Part shown: one piece after another, positions 37,708-46,932 of the stretch
Position numbering within the stretch: position 1 is the first letter of the stretch
Layout: each line of letters begins with the position of its first letter
Source: Pseudomonas sp. SDI
Lineage (GTDB): Bacteria; Pseudomonadota; Gammaproteobacteria; Pseudomonadales; Pseudomonadaceae
Reading direction: 5' to 3'
DNA length: 64,000 nt
Assembly: GCF_003105155.1 (NCBI RefSeq)
Contig: NZ_QETK01000001.1
Location: 231,773 to 295,772 of the forward strand
Made by a program: the position numbers and the translations under genes
Notes under the pieces: model-generated
The model's database searches: none
The model's input: the letters and a program-made list of their open reading frames with translations, nothing else
Told to the model about the DNA's origin: nothing

Positions 37708-38193
37708 ATGCCCCGGCGCACCGGTCTGGTCCTGCTCAGCCTCCTGCTGCTGAGCCTGGCTGGCTGCGCCGGCGGCCTTGGCGACGATGGGCAACGCCGC
37801 GAACCGCAGGTGCACCTGATCAAGGTCGAGACGGTGAAAGCACGCTTGATGGAGCAGCAGTTCATCCTGCATTTCCGTATCGACAACCCCAGCGACTCGA
37901 CCCTGGTGGTACGCAGCCTCAGTTACCGCGTGCGGCTCAACGAGATGCTCCTGGCCGAGGGCGATGCCCGCCTGTGGTTCAGCGTGGGCGGACATGGCCG
38001 GGAAAGCTTCGAGGTGCCGGTGCGCACCAACCTCTGGCAGCACCTGAAGCCGATTGCCAAACTGCTCAAGCACCACGAGCAGCCGATCCATTACCAGTTG
38101 CAGGGCGAACTGACCACCGGATTATTCTTCAGCCACGACCTGCACTTGTCGCGCAGTGGTGAGATAATTCCCGGCGATCTTTTTCCGGAGTAA
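37708..38193 (+). CDS. LEA2/WHy-domain lipoprotein
   Basis: A 161-residue lipoprotein: signal MPRRTGLVLLSLLLLSLAGC with lipobox LAGC, then a WHy/LEA type 2 beta-sandwich (HLIKVETVKARLMEQQFILH, FRIDNPSDSTLVVRSLSYRV). Such domains are linked to desiccation or envelope stress. It begins five bases after ychJ and ends six bases before the next SEC-C gene, so it belongs to the same operon. Confidence 0.82.
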   Translation: MPRRTGLVLLSLLLLSLAGCAGGLGDDGQRREPQVHLIKVETVKARLMEQQFILHFRIDNPSDSTLVVRSLSYRVRLNEMLLAEGDARLWFSVGGHGRESFEVPVRTNLWQHLKPIAKLLKHHEQPIHYQLQGELTTGLFFSHDLHLSRSGEIIPGDLFPE

Positions 38194-38199
38194 GTTTCA

Positions 38200-38403
38200 A
38201 TGACCCAGCAACCCCATGTTCACGGCCCAGACTGCAACCACGATCATGACCATCATCACGATCACGACCACGGTCATGTGCACGGCCCGCATTGCAACCA
38301 CGGCCACCAGGAGCCGGTGCGCAACGCCCTGAAGGACGTCGGCCGCAACGACCCATGCCCGTGCGGCAGCAGCAAGAAGTTCAAGAAGTGCCACGGGGCC
38401 TAA
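38200..38403 (+). CDS. His-rich SEC-C zinc protein (67 aa)
   Basis: A 67-residue protein. The first 37 residues are His/Asp-rich ([20 protein letters not shown]) and the C-terminus is a SEC-C motif, [15 protein letters not shown]. The histidine tract suggests metal buffering or transfer. It is the second SEC-C protein in the four-gene run from 36727, and the arrangement suggests a zinc-linked function shared with YchJ. That link is inference. Confidence 0.82.
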   Translation: MTQQPHVHGPDCNHDHDHHHDHDHGHVHGPHCNHGHQEPVRNALKDVGRNDPCPCGSSKKFKKCHGA

Positions 38404-38430
38404 GCCACCCGTAACGGCACCTCTGCACCC

Positions 38431-38498
38431 TGTGGGAGCTGGCTTTGCTGGCGAGAGACCAGCATGGTCCGCATCGCTGGCCAGGCCAGCGCCCACAG
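38431..38498. repeat. Inverted REP-like pair
   Basis: TGTGGGAGCTGGCTTTGCTG and the inverted GCTGGCCAGGCCAGCGCCCA form a long imperfect hairpin after the SEC-C operon. The remaining gap up to 38629 shows no gene. Confidence 0.65.
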
Positions 38499-38629
38499 AG
38501 GCAGCCCCGGCCTTCCCCCACCGTGCGTCGCCTGCCGGCGAAAATAAAGCCCCACCCCCCGCTTGCATGGTGTCATCGGCCTCACTAACGTAGCGCCTTT
38601 TATACGCCACACCCTGCAGGAGCCCCACC

Positions 38630-41068
38630 ATGGCCTCGCCAGCCCTTTCACACGTACTTCCCCGGTTCGGCGTCGCCGCGACCCTGCTCGGGCTGCTCAG
38701 CCTCGGCGGGTGTCAGTTGGGCAACCCGCGCGACAGCGTGCCGCCCAGCGTCGGCGTGCAGCCGCTCAAGGGCCTGGCACAGAACGTTTCGGTGCGCCGC
38801 AATGCGCTCGGCATGCCGCTGATCGAAAGCAGCAGCTTCCATGACGCCCTGTTCAGCCTCGGTTACGTGCATGCCGGCGACCGCATCGGGCAAATGCTCG
38901 GCATGCGCCTGCTGGCCCAGGGCCGGCTGGCCGAACTGGCCGGCCCCGAGGTGCTCGAGGTCGACCGCTTCATGCGCGCCGCCAACCTGAAAAAGAGCGC
39001 CAACGAACGCTACGCCGACGCCTCGCCTCGCCTGAAACGCTTCTTCGAGGTCTACGCGCGCGGCGTCAACGCCTACCTGTTCCGCTACCGCGACAACCTG
39101 CCCGGCCCAGTGGCCCAAAGCGGCTACCGTCCCGAGTACTGGAAGCCGGAAGACTCGGCGCTGATCTTCGCCCTCTACAGCTTCAGCCAGTCGGTCAACC
39201 TGCAGGAAGAAATCGCCGCGCTGACCCTGGCCGAGAAAGTCGGTGCCGACCAGTTGGCCTGGCTGCTGCCCAGCTACCCCGACGAGCCGCTGCCGTTCGC
39301 CGAAGCCGACAAACTCAAAGGCCTCAACCTCGGCAGCCAGCTTGCCGGGCTGGCCCCCCTTGCCGCCGTCAGCGAACAGCTGGCCGCGCTCAACCTGCTC
39401 GGCAGCGCCGGTTCCAGCAACTGGGCCATCGCCCCGCAGCGCAGCCGCAGCGGCAAGAGCCTGCTGGCCAGCGACACCAGCGGCGCCTGGGCACTGAGCC
39501 CAGTACAGATCCGCACCAGCAAATACCAGGCGGCCGGCTTCAGCCTGCCAGGCCTGCCGTTCGTGCTGTCGGGCTTCAACGGCAAGCTGGCCTGGAGCAG
39601 CAGCGCGGCTATGGGCGACAACCAGGACCTGTACCTGGAAAAACTGCGCCGCGAAGGCAGCCGCCTGATGTACCAGGTCGACGGCCGCTGGCAGCCGGTG
39701 CAGGCGCGCAATGAAACCTTCTTCGTCAAAGGCCAGCGCCCGCAACGCGAAACCCTCTACGAGACCCGCCACGGGACCCTGCTCAGCGGCACCCAGGGCA
39801 GCCTCGGCCTGGCCCTGAAGATGCCCGAGCTCAAGGGTGACAAGAGCCTGGATGCGCTGTTCGACCTGACCCGTGCGCAAAACGTCGAGCGCGCCTTCGA
39901 CGCCAGCCGCGAAATCGGTGGCGCCGCGCTGAACCTGGTATTCGCCGATGCCAACAATGTCGGCTGGCAGGTCACCGGACGCTACCCGAACCGCCGCGAA
40001 GGCCAGGGCCTGCTGCCGTCGCCGGGCTGGGACAGCCGCTACGACTGGGACGGCTATGCCGACCCGATGCTGCACCCGTATGACCAGGACCCGGTCCAGG
40101 GTTGGCTGGGCAATGCCAACCAGCGCAGCGTGCCGCGCGGCTATGGCATGCAGCTGTCCAACAGCTGGTACTACCCGGAGCGCGCCGAGCGCCTCGCCCA
40201 GTTGGCCGGCAACGGTAAGCACGACCGTCGCAGCCTGATCGCCATGCAGAACGACCAGACCAGCCTGTTTGCCGCCAAGCTCAAGGCAATGTTCGAAGCG
40301 CCGGGCATGGCCCAGCCGCTGAAGCAGGCCATCGACGCCCTGCCCAGCGAGCAGAGGGCCAAGGCCCGCGAAGCCTACACTCGGCTGATGGCCTTCGACG
40401 GCCGGCTGAGTTCGCAGTCGAGCGACGCAGCGATCTACGCGCTGTTCCTCCAGGAGAGCGCCAAGCAGACCTTCCTCGACGAACTCGGCCCGGAATCCGG
40501 CGCCGCCTGGCAGGCCTTCGTGGCCAACGCGCGGCTGTCCTATTCGGCGCAGGCCGATCACCTGCTCGGGCGCGACGACAGCCCGTTCTGGGACGACCGT
40601 AAAACCCCGGCCAAGGAAGACAAGCCGACGATCCTCGCACGCAGCCTGGCCGCGGCGATCAGTGCCGGCGAAGCACAACTGGGGAGCGACCGCCGCACCT
40701 GGCAGTGGGGCCAGCTGCACCAGTACCGCTGGCCGCTGAGCACCTTCCATGGCCTGGGCGATGTGCAGCAGCGCACGGCGCAAGCCAGCGGCGGCGATCA
40801 CACCACGCTGAATGCCGCGCCCTATGCCTGGGGCCAGGACTTCAGCGCGCGGCTGGCACCGTCGCTGCGCATGGTAGTCGACTTCGGCCAGCCGGAACCG
40901 CTGCTCGGCCTGAGCAGCAGCGGCCAGTCAGGCAACCCGGCCAGCGCGCATTTCGCCGACGGCCTGGGCGCCTGGTTCAAGGGCCAGTACCTCAGCTTCC
41001 CGATGCAGACGCAGAACTTCGAGCGGGTCTACGGCAGCAAGCGCCTGACCCTGGTCCCCGGCAAGTAA
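38630..41068 (+). CDS. quiP: Penicillin acylase-family lipoprotein, QuiP-like
   Basis: An 812-residue Ntn-hydrolase precursor. The N-terminus [14 protein letters not shown]...LSLGGCQLG has a lipobox-like LGGC. The self-cleavage site is [12 protein letters not shown], with the nucleophile at Ser262/263, dividing an alpha chain of about 260 residues from the beta chain. Other family marks are [20 protein letters not shown] and HAGDRIGQM. Relatives cleave acyl-homoserine lactones or penicillins; the overall sequence resembles P. aeruginosa QuiP. Substrate is inferred. It is transcribed alone ahead of the cytochrome gene. Confidence 0.8.
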   Translation: MASPALSHVLPRFGVAATLLGLLSLGGCQLGNPRDSVPPSVGVQPLKGLAQNVSVRRNALGMPLIESSSFHDALFSLGYVHAGDRIGQMLGMRLLAQGRLAELAGPEVLEVDRFMRAANLKKSANERYADASPRLKRFFEVYARGVNAYLFRYRDNLPGPVAQSGYRPEYWKPEDSALIFALYSFSQSVNLQEEIAALTLAEKVGADQLAWLLPSYPDEPLPFAEADKLKGLNLGSQLAGLAPLAAVSEQLAALNLLGSAGSSNWAIAPQRSRSGKSLLASDTSGAWALSPVQIRTSKYQAAGFSLPGLPFVLSGFNGKLAWSSSAAMGDNQDLYLEKLRREGSRLMYQVDGRWQPVQARNETFFVKGQRPQRETLYETRHGTLLSGTQGSLGLALKMPELKGDKSLDALFDLTRAQNVERAFDASREIGGAALNLVFADANNVGWQVTGRYPNRREGQGLLPSPGWDSRYDWDGYADPMLHPYDQDPVQGWLGNANQRSVPRGYGMQLSNSWYYPERAERLAQLAGNGKHDRRSLIAMQNDQTSLFAAKLKAMFEAPGMAQPLKQAIDALPSEQRAKAREAYTRLMAFDGRLSSQSSDAAIYALFLQESAKQTFLDELGPESGAAWQAFVANARLSYSAQADHLLGRDDSPFWDDRKTPAKEDKPTILARSLAAAISAGEAQLGSDRRTWQWGQLHQYRWPLSTFHGLGDVQQRTAQASGGDHTTLNAAPYAWGQDFSARLAPSLRMVVDFGQPEPLLGLSSSGQSGNPASAHFADGLGAWFKGQYLSFPMQTQNFERVYGSKRLTLVPGK

Positions 41069-41264
41069 TCCCCTCCCCCACAACGCGGTGAGCCCGGCTC
41101 ACCGCGTTGCCGCTGATCCACATCAACGGGGCCCCACGCCCATTCGGTTACAACAAGGCTGGGGGCCGTGTGCCTCCAGCATCAGCCTGATGCGCCTATA
41201 AAAACGACTGTGCACCTGCGCCGAGGGGACCACCCCAGGCACAGGTATTTAAAGGACTATTGCA

Positions 41265-43307
41265 ATGGTTTCTTCCTTCCTGCGCCTGGCCGCTGTCGGC
41301 TCGGCGTTGCTGTTTGGCGGCCCGTTGCTGGCCGGCGAGTCGACCCCGACAGCCGCCAGCGACGGCGCCCAACTGGATCGCGGCAAGTACATTGCCCAGC
41401 TCGGCGACTGCATCGCCTGCCACACCGCGCCACAGGGCGAACTGATGGCCGGCGGGCTGGAGCTGAGCACGCCGATGGGCACGATCTACTCCAGCAACAT
41501 CACCCCCGACCCGAAGACCGGCATTGGCGCCTACAGTTTCGAGCAGTTCGACAAGGCCATGCGCGAGGGTGTGAACGCCGCTGGCCAGAATCTTTACCCG
41601 GCAATGCCGTACCCGTCCTACGCGAAGATGACCGAAGCGGACATGCGCGACCTCTACGCCTACCTGATGCACGGCGTGCCGGCAGTGGCCAAGGACAACC
41701 GCGAAGCCGAGATGCAGTGGCCGTTCAACCAGCGCTGGGGCCTGGCCCTGTGGAACTTCGCCTTCCTCGACAACACCCCGTTCGAGCCGCAGCCGACGCG
41801 CGACGAGGTACTCAACCGCGGCGCCTATCTGGTGCAGGGCCTGGGCCATTGCGGTGCGTGCCACACGCCGCGCGGCATCGCCTTCCAGGAAAAGGCCATG
41901 AGCGACGACGGCCGCAGCGGCAAACACTTCCTCGCCGGAGAAACCGTCGAGCACTGGCAAGCCCTGAGCCTGCGCGACCTGTGGACCGTGCCGGACACCG
42001 TACAATTGCTCAAGACCGGGCAGAACCGCTTTGCCACGGTTTCCGGGAACATGGCCGAGGTCATTCACCACAGTACCCAGCACTTTACCGACGCGGACCT
42101 GACCGCCATCGCCACGTACCTGAAGTCGCTGCCGCCGGGTGAGAACGACCTGCCGATGCCGGCCGTGGCGCAAGCGCCGGCCGCGCCACCGGCGACACTG
42201 TTCAGCAGCCGTGGCGGGCTCGGTTACACGCAGTTCTGCGCCGACTGCCACCGCCCGGATGGCGGCGGTGTCCCGGGGCTGTTCCCGCCGCTGGCGCACA
42301 ACCCGAGCGTGGCCTCGAACAACCCGACATCGCTGATGCACATCACCCTCACCGGCTGGAAAACCGCAGAAACTGCGGCCCATCCACGGGTCTATACGAT
42401 GCCCGGGTTTGCCCGCCTGAGCGATCAGGAAATTGCCGAGATCCTGACCTTCGTCCGCGGCAGTTGGGGCAACGATGGCACGCCGATCAGCGACAAGCAG
42501 GTGGCGCAGCTGCGCAAGCAGTTGAACCCGCAGTTCAACAATTCCACGGCGTTCGAAACACCACGCCTGGCCAACCTGCTGGCGGCGGCGAACGCCGATC
42601 AGGTGGTGCGCGGCATGCGCCTGCACCTGCAAACCAAGGAACTGCTGCCGGATAACGTCGGCAACGCGCTCAATTGCACCAGTTGCCACCTCAACGCCGG
42701 CACCGTGGCCGATGGCTCGCCGTTTGTCGGGGTGTCGGCGTTCTTCCCCGGCTATGCGCCACGGGCGGGCAAGGTGATCACCCTGGAGGAGCGGATCAAT
42801 GGCTGTTTCCGTCGCTCGATGAACGGCAAGCCGCTGCCACCGCAATCGGCCGATATGCAGGCGATGGTGGCGTATTTCGACTGGATGAAGTTCAACACCA
42901 AGCCTGAGGACAAGGTGCCCGGACGCGGCGTGGGCAAGGTGGACCCGGCGATCAAGCCTGACCTGGCCAATGGCGAGCTGATTTACGCCAAGCAGTGTGC
43001 GGTGTGCCATGGCAACCAGGGTGAAGGCTTGGCCCGTGCCGATGGCACGCCGATCTACCCACCGTTGTGGGGCGATCAGTCGTTCAATATCGGCGCAGGG
43101 ATGGCACGCACCTATACCGCGGCGGCGTTCGTCAAACGCAACATGCCGATCGGCTTCCATGAGCAATTCCCGCTGGGCCAGGGCGGCCTGTCGGACCAGG
43201 AAGCGGTGGATGTTGCGGCATGGTTCTCGCAACAACCGCGGCCGGACTTCCCGGACAAGGTCAAGGACTGGCCCAATGGTGGACGGCCGGTGGATGCGCG
43301 GTACTGA
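41265..43307 (+). CDS. Pentaheme cytochrome c: triheme Adh-type fused to TsdA-like diheme
   Basis: A 680-residue periplasmic protein with signal peptide MVSSFLRLAAVGSALLFGGPLLAG and five CxxCH sites: CIACH (49-53), CGACH (196-200), CADCH (325-329), CTSCH (471-475) and CAVCH (578-582). Residues of about 36-440 resemble the three-heme electron-transfer subunit of membrane alcohol/aldehyde dehydrogenases. Residues of about 450-680 match diheme thiosulfate dehydrogenase TsdA/SoxA-type proteins: NCTSCHLNAG, TLEERINGCFRRSMNGK and KRNMPIG. Cys514 is at the place of the TsdA axial Cys ligand. No dehydrogenase or sox gene adjoins. The reaction is unknown; thiosulfate/tetrathionate conversion is one option. 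Confidence 0.88.
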   Translation: MVSSFLRLAAVGSALLFGGPLLAGESTPTAASDGAQLDRGKYIAQLGDCIACHTAPQGELMAGGLELSTPMGTIYSSNITPDPKTGIGAYSFEQFDKAMREGVNAAGQNLYPAMPYPSYAKMTEADMRDLYAYLMHGVPAVAKDNREAEMQWPFNQRWGLALWNFAFLDNTPFEPQPTRDEVLNRGAYLVQGLGHCGACHTPRGIAFQEKAMSDDGRSGKHFLAGETVEHWQALSLRDLWTVPDTVQLLKTGQNRFATVSGNMAEVIHHSTQHFTDADLTAIATYLKSLPPGENDLPMPAVAQAPAAPPATLFSSRGGLGYTQFCADCHRPDGGGVPGLFPPLAHNPSVASNNPTSLMHITLTGWKTAETAAHPRVYTMPGFARLSDQEIAEILTFVRGSWGNDGTPISDKQVAQLRKQLNPQFNNSTAFETPRLANLLAAANADQVVRGMRLHLQTKELLPDNVGNALNCTSCHLNAGTVADGSPFVGVSAFFPGYAPRAGKVITLEERINGCFRRSMNGKPLPPQSADMQAMVAYFDWMKFNTKPEDKVPGRGVGKVDPAIKPDLANGELIYAKQCAVCHGNQGEGLARADGTPIYPPLWGDQSFNIGAGMARTYTAAAFVKRNMPIGFHEQFPLGQGGLSDQEAVDVAAWFSQQPRPDFPDKVKDWPNGGRPVDARY

Positions 43308-43346
43308 ACCATAGCGCATGAGGTGGGGGGCAGCAGCAGCTGCCTC

Positions 43347-43370
43347 CTGTGGGAGCGGGCTCGTCCCGCA
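43347..43370. repeat. Single REP unit
   Basis: CTGTGGGAGCGGGCTCGTCC with the following CGCA lies between the cytochrome gene and the transporter operon. The rest of this 200-base gap must hold the transporter promoter. Confidence 0.7.
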
Positions 43371-43508
43371 CCTCCCCAGATCTCTGCCACCGCCCCTGGC
43401 GAACCGAATCCAAAGTGTGGTGTGAAACTTGCTATCACTTTGCTGTCTGGCATCGACCGGTAACGGCCTCCTGCCAACCCAACATTTCTCGGTTCTAAGG
43501 ACGACACA

Positions 43509-44291
43509 ATGAAAAAAGCATGGCTGACGCTTTCTGCACTCGCTCTGTGTCTGGCTGCAGGCAATACCCTGGCCAAGGAATACAAGGAGCTGCGCTTTGG
43601 CGTCGATCCGTCGTATGCCCCGTTCGAATCCAAGGCCGCCGACGGCAGCCTGGTCGGCTTCGACATCGATCTGGGCAACGCCATCTGCAAAGAGCTCAAG
43701 GTCAAGTGCAAGTGGGTTGAAAGTGACTTCGACGGCATGATCCCGGGCCTCAAAGCCAACAAGTTCGACGGCGTGATCTCGTCCATGACCGTCACCCCAG
43801 CCCGGGAAAAAGTCATCGACTTCTCCAGCGAGCTGTTCTCCGGGCCGACCGCCCTGGTGTTCAAGAAAGGCGCCGGCCTCAGCGCCGATCCGGCCTCGCT
43901 GAAGGGCAAAACCGTCGGTTACGAACAAGGCACCATCCAGGAAGCCTACGCCAAAGCCGTGCTCGACAAGGCCGGGGTCAAGACCCAGGCCTACCAGAAC
44001 CAGGACCAGGTCTACGCCGACCTGACCTCCGGGCGCCTCGACGCCTCGATCCAGGACATGCTGCAAGCCGAACTGGGCTTCCTGAAGTCGCCACAAGGCG
44101 CCGACTACGAAGTCAGCCAGCCGGTCGACAGCGAATTGCTGCCGTCGAAAACCGCCGTCGGTATCAAAAAAGGTAACACCGAGCTGAAGGCGCTACTGGA
44201 CAAGGGTATCAAAGCGTTACACGACGACGGCACCTACGCCGAAATCCAGAAAAAGCATTTCGGTGAGCTGAACCTCTACAGCGGCAAATAA
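43509..44291 (+). CDS. Basic amino acid-binding protein, AotJ/HisJ type
   Basis: A 260-residue periplasmic binding protein with signal peptide MKKAWLTLSALALCLAAGNTLA. Typical LAO/HisJ residues are LRFGVDPSYAPFESKAADG, GFDIDLGNAICKELKVKCKW and ISSMTVTPAREKVIDFS. It captures arginine, ornithine, lysine or histidine for the following permease. A hairpin with a short T-run follows, so it may be expressed in excess. The gene order matches P. aeruginosa aotJQMOP. Confidence 0.9.
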   Translation: MKKAWLTLSALALCLAAGNTLAKEYKELRFGVDPSYAPFESKAADGSLVGFDIDLGNAICKELKVKCKWVESDFDGMIPGLKANKFDGVISSMTVTPAREKVIDFSSELFSGPTALVFKKGAGLSADPASLKGKTVGYEQGTIQEAYAKAVLDKAGVKTQAYQNQDQVYADLTSGRLDASIQDMLQAELGFLKSPQGADYEVSQPVDSELLPSKTAVGIKKGNTELKALLDKGIKALHDDGTYAEIQKKHFGELNLYSGK

Positions 44292-44306
44292 GCCCTCGCT
44301 GTGTAC

Positions 44307-44340
44307 GCCGCCCCTGGCTTGCGCGAGGGGTGGCTCTTTT
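44307..44340 (+). terminator. Attenuator hairpin after the binding-protein gene
   Basis: GCCGCCCCT pairs with AGGGGTGGC (nine pairs, one wobble) around a ten-base loop and is followed by TCTTTT. It lies between the binding-protein and permease genes of one operon. Confidence 0.65.
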
Positions 44341-44363
44341 CCGACTGGTAAAGGTTCGCGTCA

Positions 44364-45092
44364 ATGCTCGACGACCTGCTGCAGCATCTGGGGCTCTCGG
44401 CATTCAGCTTGCGGGGCTTCGGCCCGCTGCTGTTGCAAGGCACCTGGATGACCATCAAATTATCCTTCATGTCGCTGCTGGTGAGCGTCGGCCTCGGCCT
44501 GCTCGGTGCCAGCGCCAAGCTGTCGCCGCTGCGCCTGCTGCGCGTGCCGGCCCAGGCCTACACCACGCTGATCCGCGGGGTGCCCGACCTGGTGCTGATG
44601 CTGCTGATCTTCTACAGCCTGCAAACCTGGCTGACCAGCCTCACCGACTACCTGGAATGGGAATACATCGAGATCGATCCGTTCGCCGCCGGGGTCATCA
44701 CCCTGGGCTTCATCTACGGTGCCTATTTCACCGAAACCTTCCGCGGAGCGATCCTCGCCGTGCCGCGCGGCCAGGTCGAGGCCGCCACCGCCTACGGGCT
44801 CAAGCGCTGGCAGCGGTTCCGCTTCGTGGTCTTCCCGCAGATGATGCGTTTCGCCTTGCCGGGCATCGGCAACAACTGGATGGTGATGCTCAAGGCCACC
44901 GCGCTGGTGTCGATCATCGGCCTGGCCGACCTGGTCAAGGCGGCCCAGGATGCCGGCAAAAGCTCCTATCAACTGTTCTATTTCCTGGTGGTGGCAGGCT
45001 TCATCTACTTGATGATCACCAGCGCCTCGAACCTGGTCCTGCGCTGGCTGGAACGGCGCTATAACGTCGGCACCCGGGAGGCCCTACGATGA
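44364..45092 (+). CDS. Basic amino acid ABC permease, AotQ/HisQ type
   Basis: A 242-residue inner-membrane permease of the His/Glu/Gln/Arg family. FGPLLLQGTWMTIKLSFMSL is the first helix, followed by TLIRGVPDLVLMLLIFYSLQ. The EAA loop is GQVEAATAYGLKRWQRFRFVV. It overlaps the next permease gene by four bases (ATGA), consistent with a heterodimeric channel. Confidence 0.92.
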   Translation: MLDDLLQHLGLSAFSLRGFGPLLLQGTWMTIKLSFMSLLVSVGLGLLGASAKLSPLRLLRVPAQAYTTLIRGVPDLVLMLLIFYSLQTWLTSLTDYLEWEYIEIDPFAAGVITLGFIYGAYFTETFRGAILAVPRGQVEAATAYGLKRWQRFRFVVFPQMMRFALPGIGNNWMVMLKATALVSIIGLADLVKAAQDAGKSSYQLFYFLVVAGFIYLMITSASNLVLRWLERRYNVGTREALR

Positions 45093-45799
45093 TCGAATTG
45101 CTACAGGAATACTGGCGCGCCTTCCTCTACACCGACGGCACGCACATCACCGGCCTGGCGATGACCTTGTGGCTGCTCAGCGCCTCGTTGCTGATCGGCT
45201 TCCTGGTGTCGATTCCGCTGTCGATTGCGCGGGTTTCGCGGCGCTTCTGGGTACGCTGGCCAGTACAGTTCTACACCTACCTGTTCCGCGGCACCCCGCT
45301 GTATATCCAGTTGCTGATCTGCTACACGGGGATCTACAGCCTGCAAGCGGTGCGCGACCAGCCGCTGCTCGACAGCTTCTTCCGCGACGCGATGAACTGC
45401 ACCATCCTCGCCTTTGCCCTGAACACCTGCGCCTACACCACGGAGATCTTCGCCGGGGCGATCCGCAGCATGAACCACGGCGAAGTCGAGGCTGCCAAGG
45501 CCTACGGCCTGCGCGGCTGGAAACTTTATGCTTATATCATCATGCCGTCGGCGCTACGGCGTTCGCTGCCGTTCTACAGCAACGAAGTGATCCTGATGCT
45601 GCATTCGACCACCGTGGCCTTTACCGCCACCGTGCCGGATATTCTCAAGGTCGCCCGCGACGCCAACTCGGCAACGTTTCTGACTTTCCAGTCGTTCGGC
45701 ATCGCCGCGGCGATCTACTTGTGCGTGACCTTCGCCCTGGTCGGTCTGTTCCGCCTTGCCGAGCGACGCTGGCTGGCCTTCCTCGGCCCTGCTCACTAG
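45089..45799 (+). CDS. Basic amino acid ABC permease, AotM/HisM type
   Basis: A 236-residue partner permease. TGLAMTLWLLSASLLIGFLV is helix 1, FRGTPLYIQLLICYTGIYSL follows, and the EAA loop is GEVEAAKAYGLRGWKLYAYI. It is translationally coupled to the upstream permease and lies seven bases before the deacylase-like gene. Confidence 0.92.
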   Translation: MIELLQEYWRAFLYTDGTHITGLAMTLWLLSASLLIGFLVSIPLSIARVSRRFWVRWPVQFYTYLFRGTPLYIQLLICYTGIYSLQAVRDQPLLDSFFRDAMNCTILAFALNTCAYTTEIFAGAIRSMNHGEVEAAKAYGLRGWKLYAYIIMPSALRRSLPFYSNEVILMLHSTTVAFTATVPDILKVARDANSATFLTFQSFGIAAAIYLCVTFALVGLFRLAERRWLAFLGPAH

Positions 45800-45806
45800 G
45801 ACTGCT

Positions 45807-46922
45807 ATGCACCATTCAACCCATGACATTCTGGCGCCGGTCCCCGGCATTGCCCGCCAGATCCACAGCTTCCACTTCGGCCCCCGTGGCGCCGGCAAAA
45901 TCTACATCCAGGCCTCGCTGCACGCCGACGAACTGCCCGGCATGCTGGTGGCCTGGCACCTCAAGCAGCGCCTCGGCGAGCTGGAAAGCCAGGGCAAGCT
46001 GCAGCGCGAAATCGTCCTGGTGCCCATCGCCAACCCGGTGGGCCTGGAACAGGTGCTGATGGACGTGCCGCTAGGCCGCTACGAGCTGCAAAGCGGCGAG
46101 AACTTCAACCGCCACTTCGTCGACCTGAGCGACCAGATCGGCGACCAGATCGAGGCTAACCTGAGCCAGGATGGCGCCCGCAACGTCGAACTGATCCGCG
46201 AAAGCCTGCGCCGCGCCCTCGACGCCCAGCCGGCGCAGACGCCGCTGCAATCGCAGCGCCTGACCCTGCAGCGGCTGGCCTGCGACGCCGAAATGGTGCT
46301 GGACCTGCACTGCGACTTCGAAGCCGTCGAGCACCTTTACACCACCCCGGAAGCCTGGCCGCAGGTCGAGCCACTGGCGCGCTACCTGGGTACCCAGGCC
46401 AGCCTGCTGGCCACCGATTCCGGCGGGCAGTCGTTCGACGAATGCTTCACCCTGGTCTGGTGGCAATTGCAGCAACGCTTCGGCAAGCAGTTCCCGATCC
46501 CGCAGGGCAGTTTTTCGGTCACCGTCGAGCTACGTGGTCAAGGCGATGTCAGCCATCCGCTGGCCAGCAAGGACTGTGCAGCCATCCTCGATTACCTGAG
46601 CCATTACGGCGCTATCGAAGGCCAGGCCGCGCCACTGCCGGCCCTGACCTACCCGGCCACGCCGCTGGCCGGGGTCGAACCGGTGGCTACGCCACTGGGC
46701 GGCTTGCTGGTGTTCCACGCCAAGCCGGGGCAGTACCTGGAAGTCGGGCAACTGATCGCCGAGGTGATCGACCCGCTCAGCGACCGCGTAACCCCAGTGC
46801 GCAACAACCAGGCTGGCCTGATGTACGCCCGTTCGCTGCGGCGCATGGCCACGGCCGGCATGGTGATCGCCCATGTCGCGGGCAACCAGGCCTATCGCAG
46901 CGGCTACCTGTTATCGCCTTGA
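45807..46922 (+). CDS. Succinylglutamate desuccinylase/aspartoacylase-family protein (AotO-like)
   Basis: A 371-residue zinc carboxypeptidase-like protein. Zinc-binding motifs are SLHADELPGM (H-x-x-E type) near residue 35 and the downstream DLHCDFEAVEH. The basic and acidic catalytic parts are FNRHF and VTVELRGQGD. It sits inside the transporter operon at the place of aotO in P. aeruginosa aotJQMOP. Its true substrate is unknown; deacylation of an imported N-acyl amino acid is an inference. The ATG at 45807 was chosen because the upstream frame overlaps hisM-like coding sequence. Confidence 0.85.
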   Translation: MHHSTHDILAPVPGIARQIHSFHFGPRGAGKIYIQASLHADELPGMLVAWHLKQRLGELESQGKLQREIVLVPIANPVGLEQVLMDVPLGRYELQSGENFNRHFVDLSDQIGDQIEANLSQDGARNVELIRESLRRALDAQPAQTPLQSQRLTLQRLACDAEMVLDLHCDFEAVEHLYTTPEAWPQVEPLARYLGTQASLLATDSGGQSFDECFTLVWWQLQQRFGKQFPIPQGSFSVTVELRGQGDVSHPLASKDCAAILDYLSHYGAIEGQAAPLPALTYPATPLAGVEPVATPLGGLLVFHAKPGQYLEVGQLIAEVIDPLSDRVTPVRNNQAGLMYARSLRRMATAGMVIAHVAGNQAYRSGYLLSP

Positions 46923-46932
46923 GGGCCCGTGC

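Noticed and set aside
41082..41108. Strong hairpin AACGCGGTGAGC-CCG-GCTCACCGCGTT after the acylase gene as a terminator
   Set aside because: No T-run follows it; it may stabilise mRNA ends, but intrinsic termination is not supported.
41196..44096. 966-codon minus-strand frame across the cytochrome and binding-protein genes
   Set aside because: It spans two real plus-strand genes with signal peptides and heme motifs, and is a shadow.
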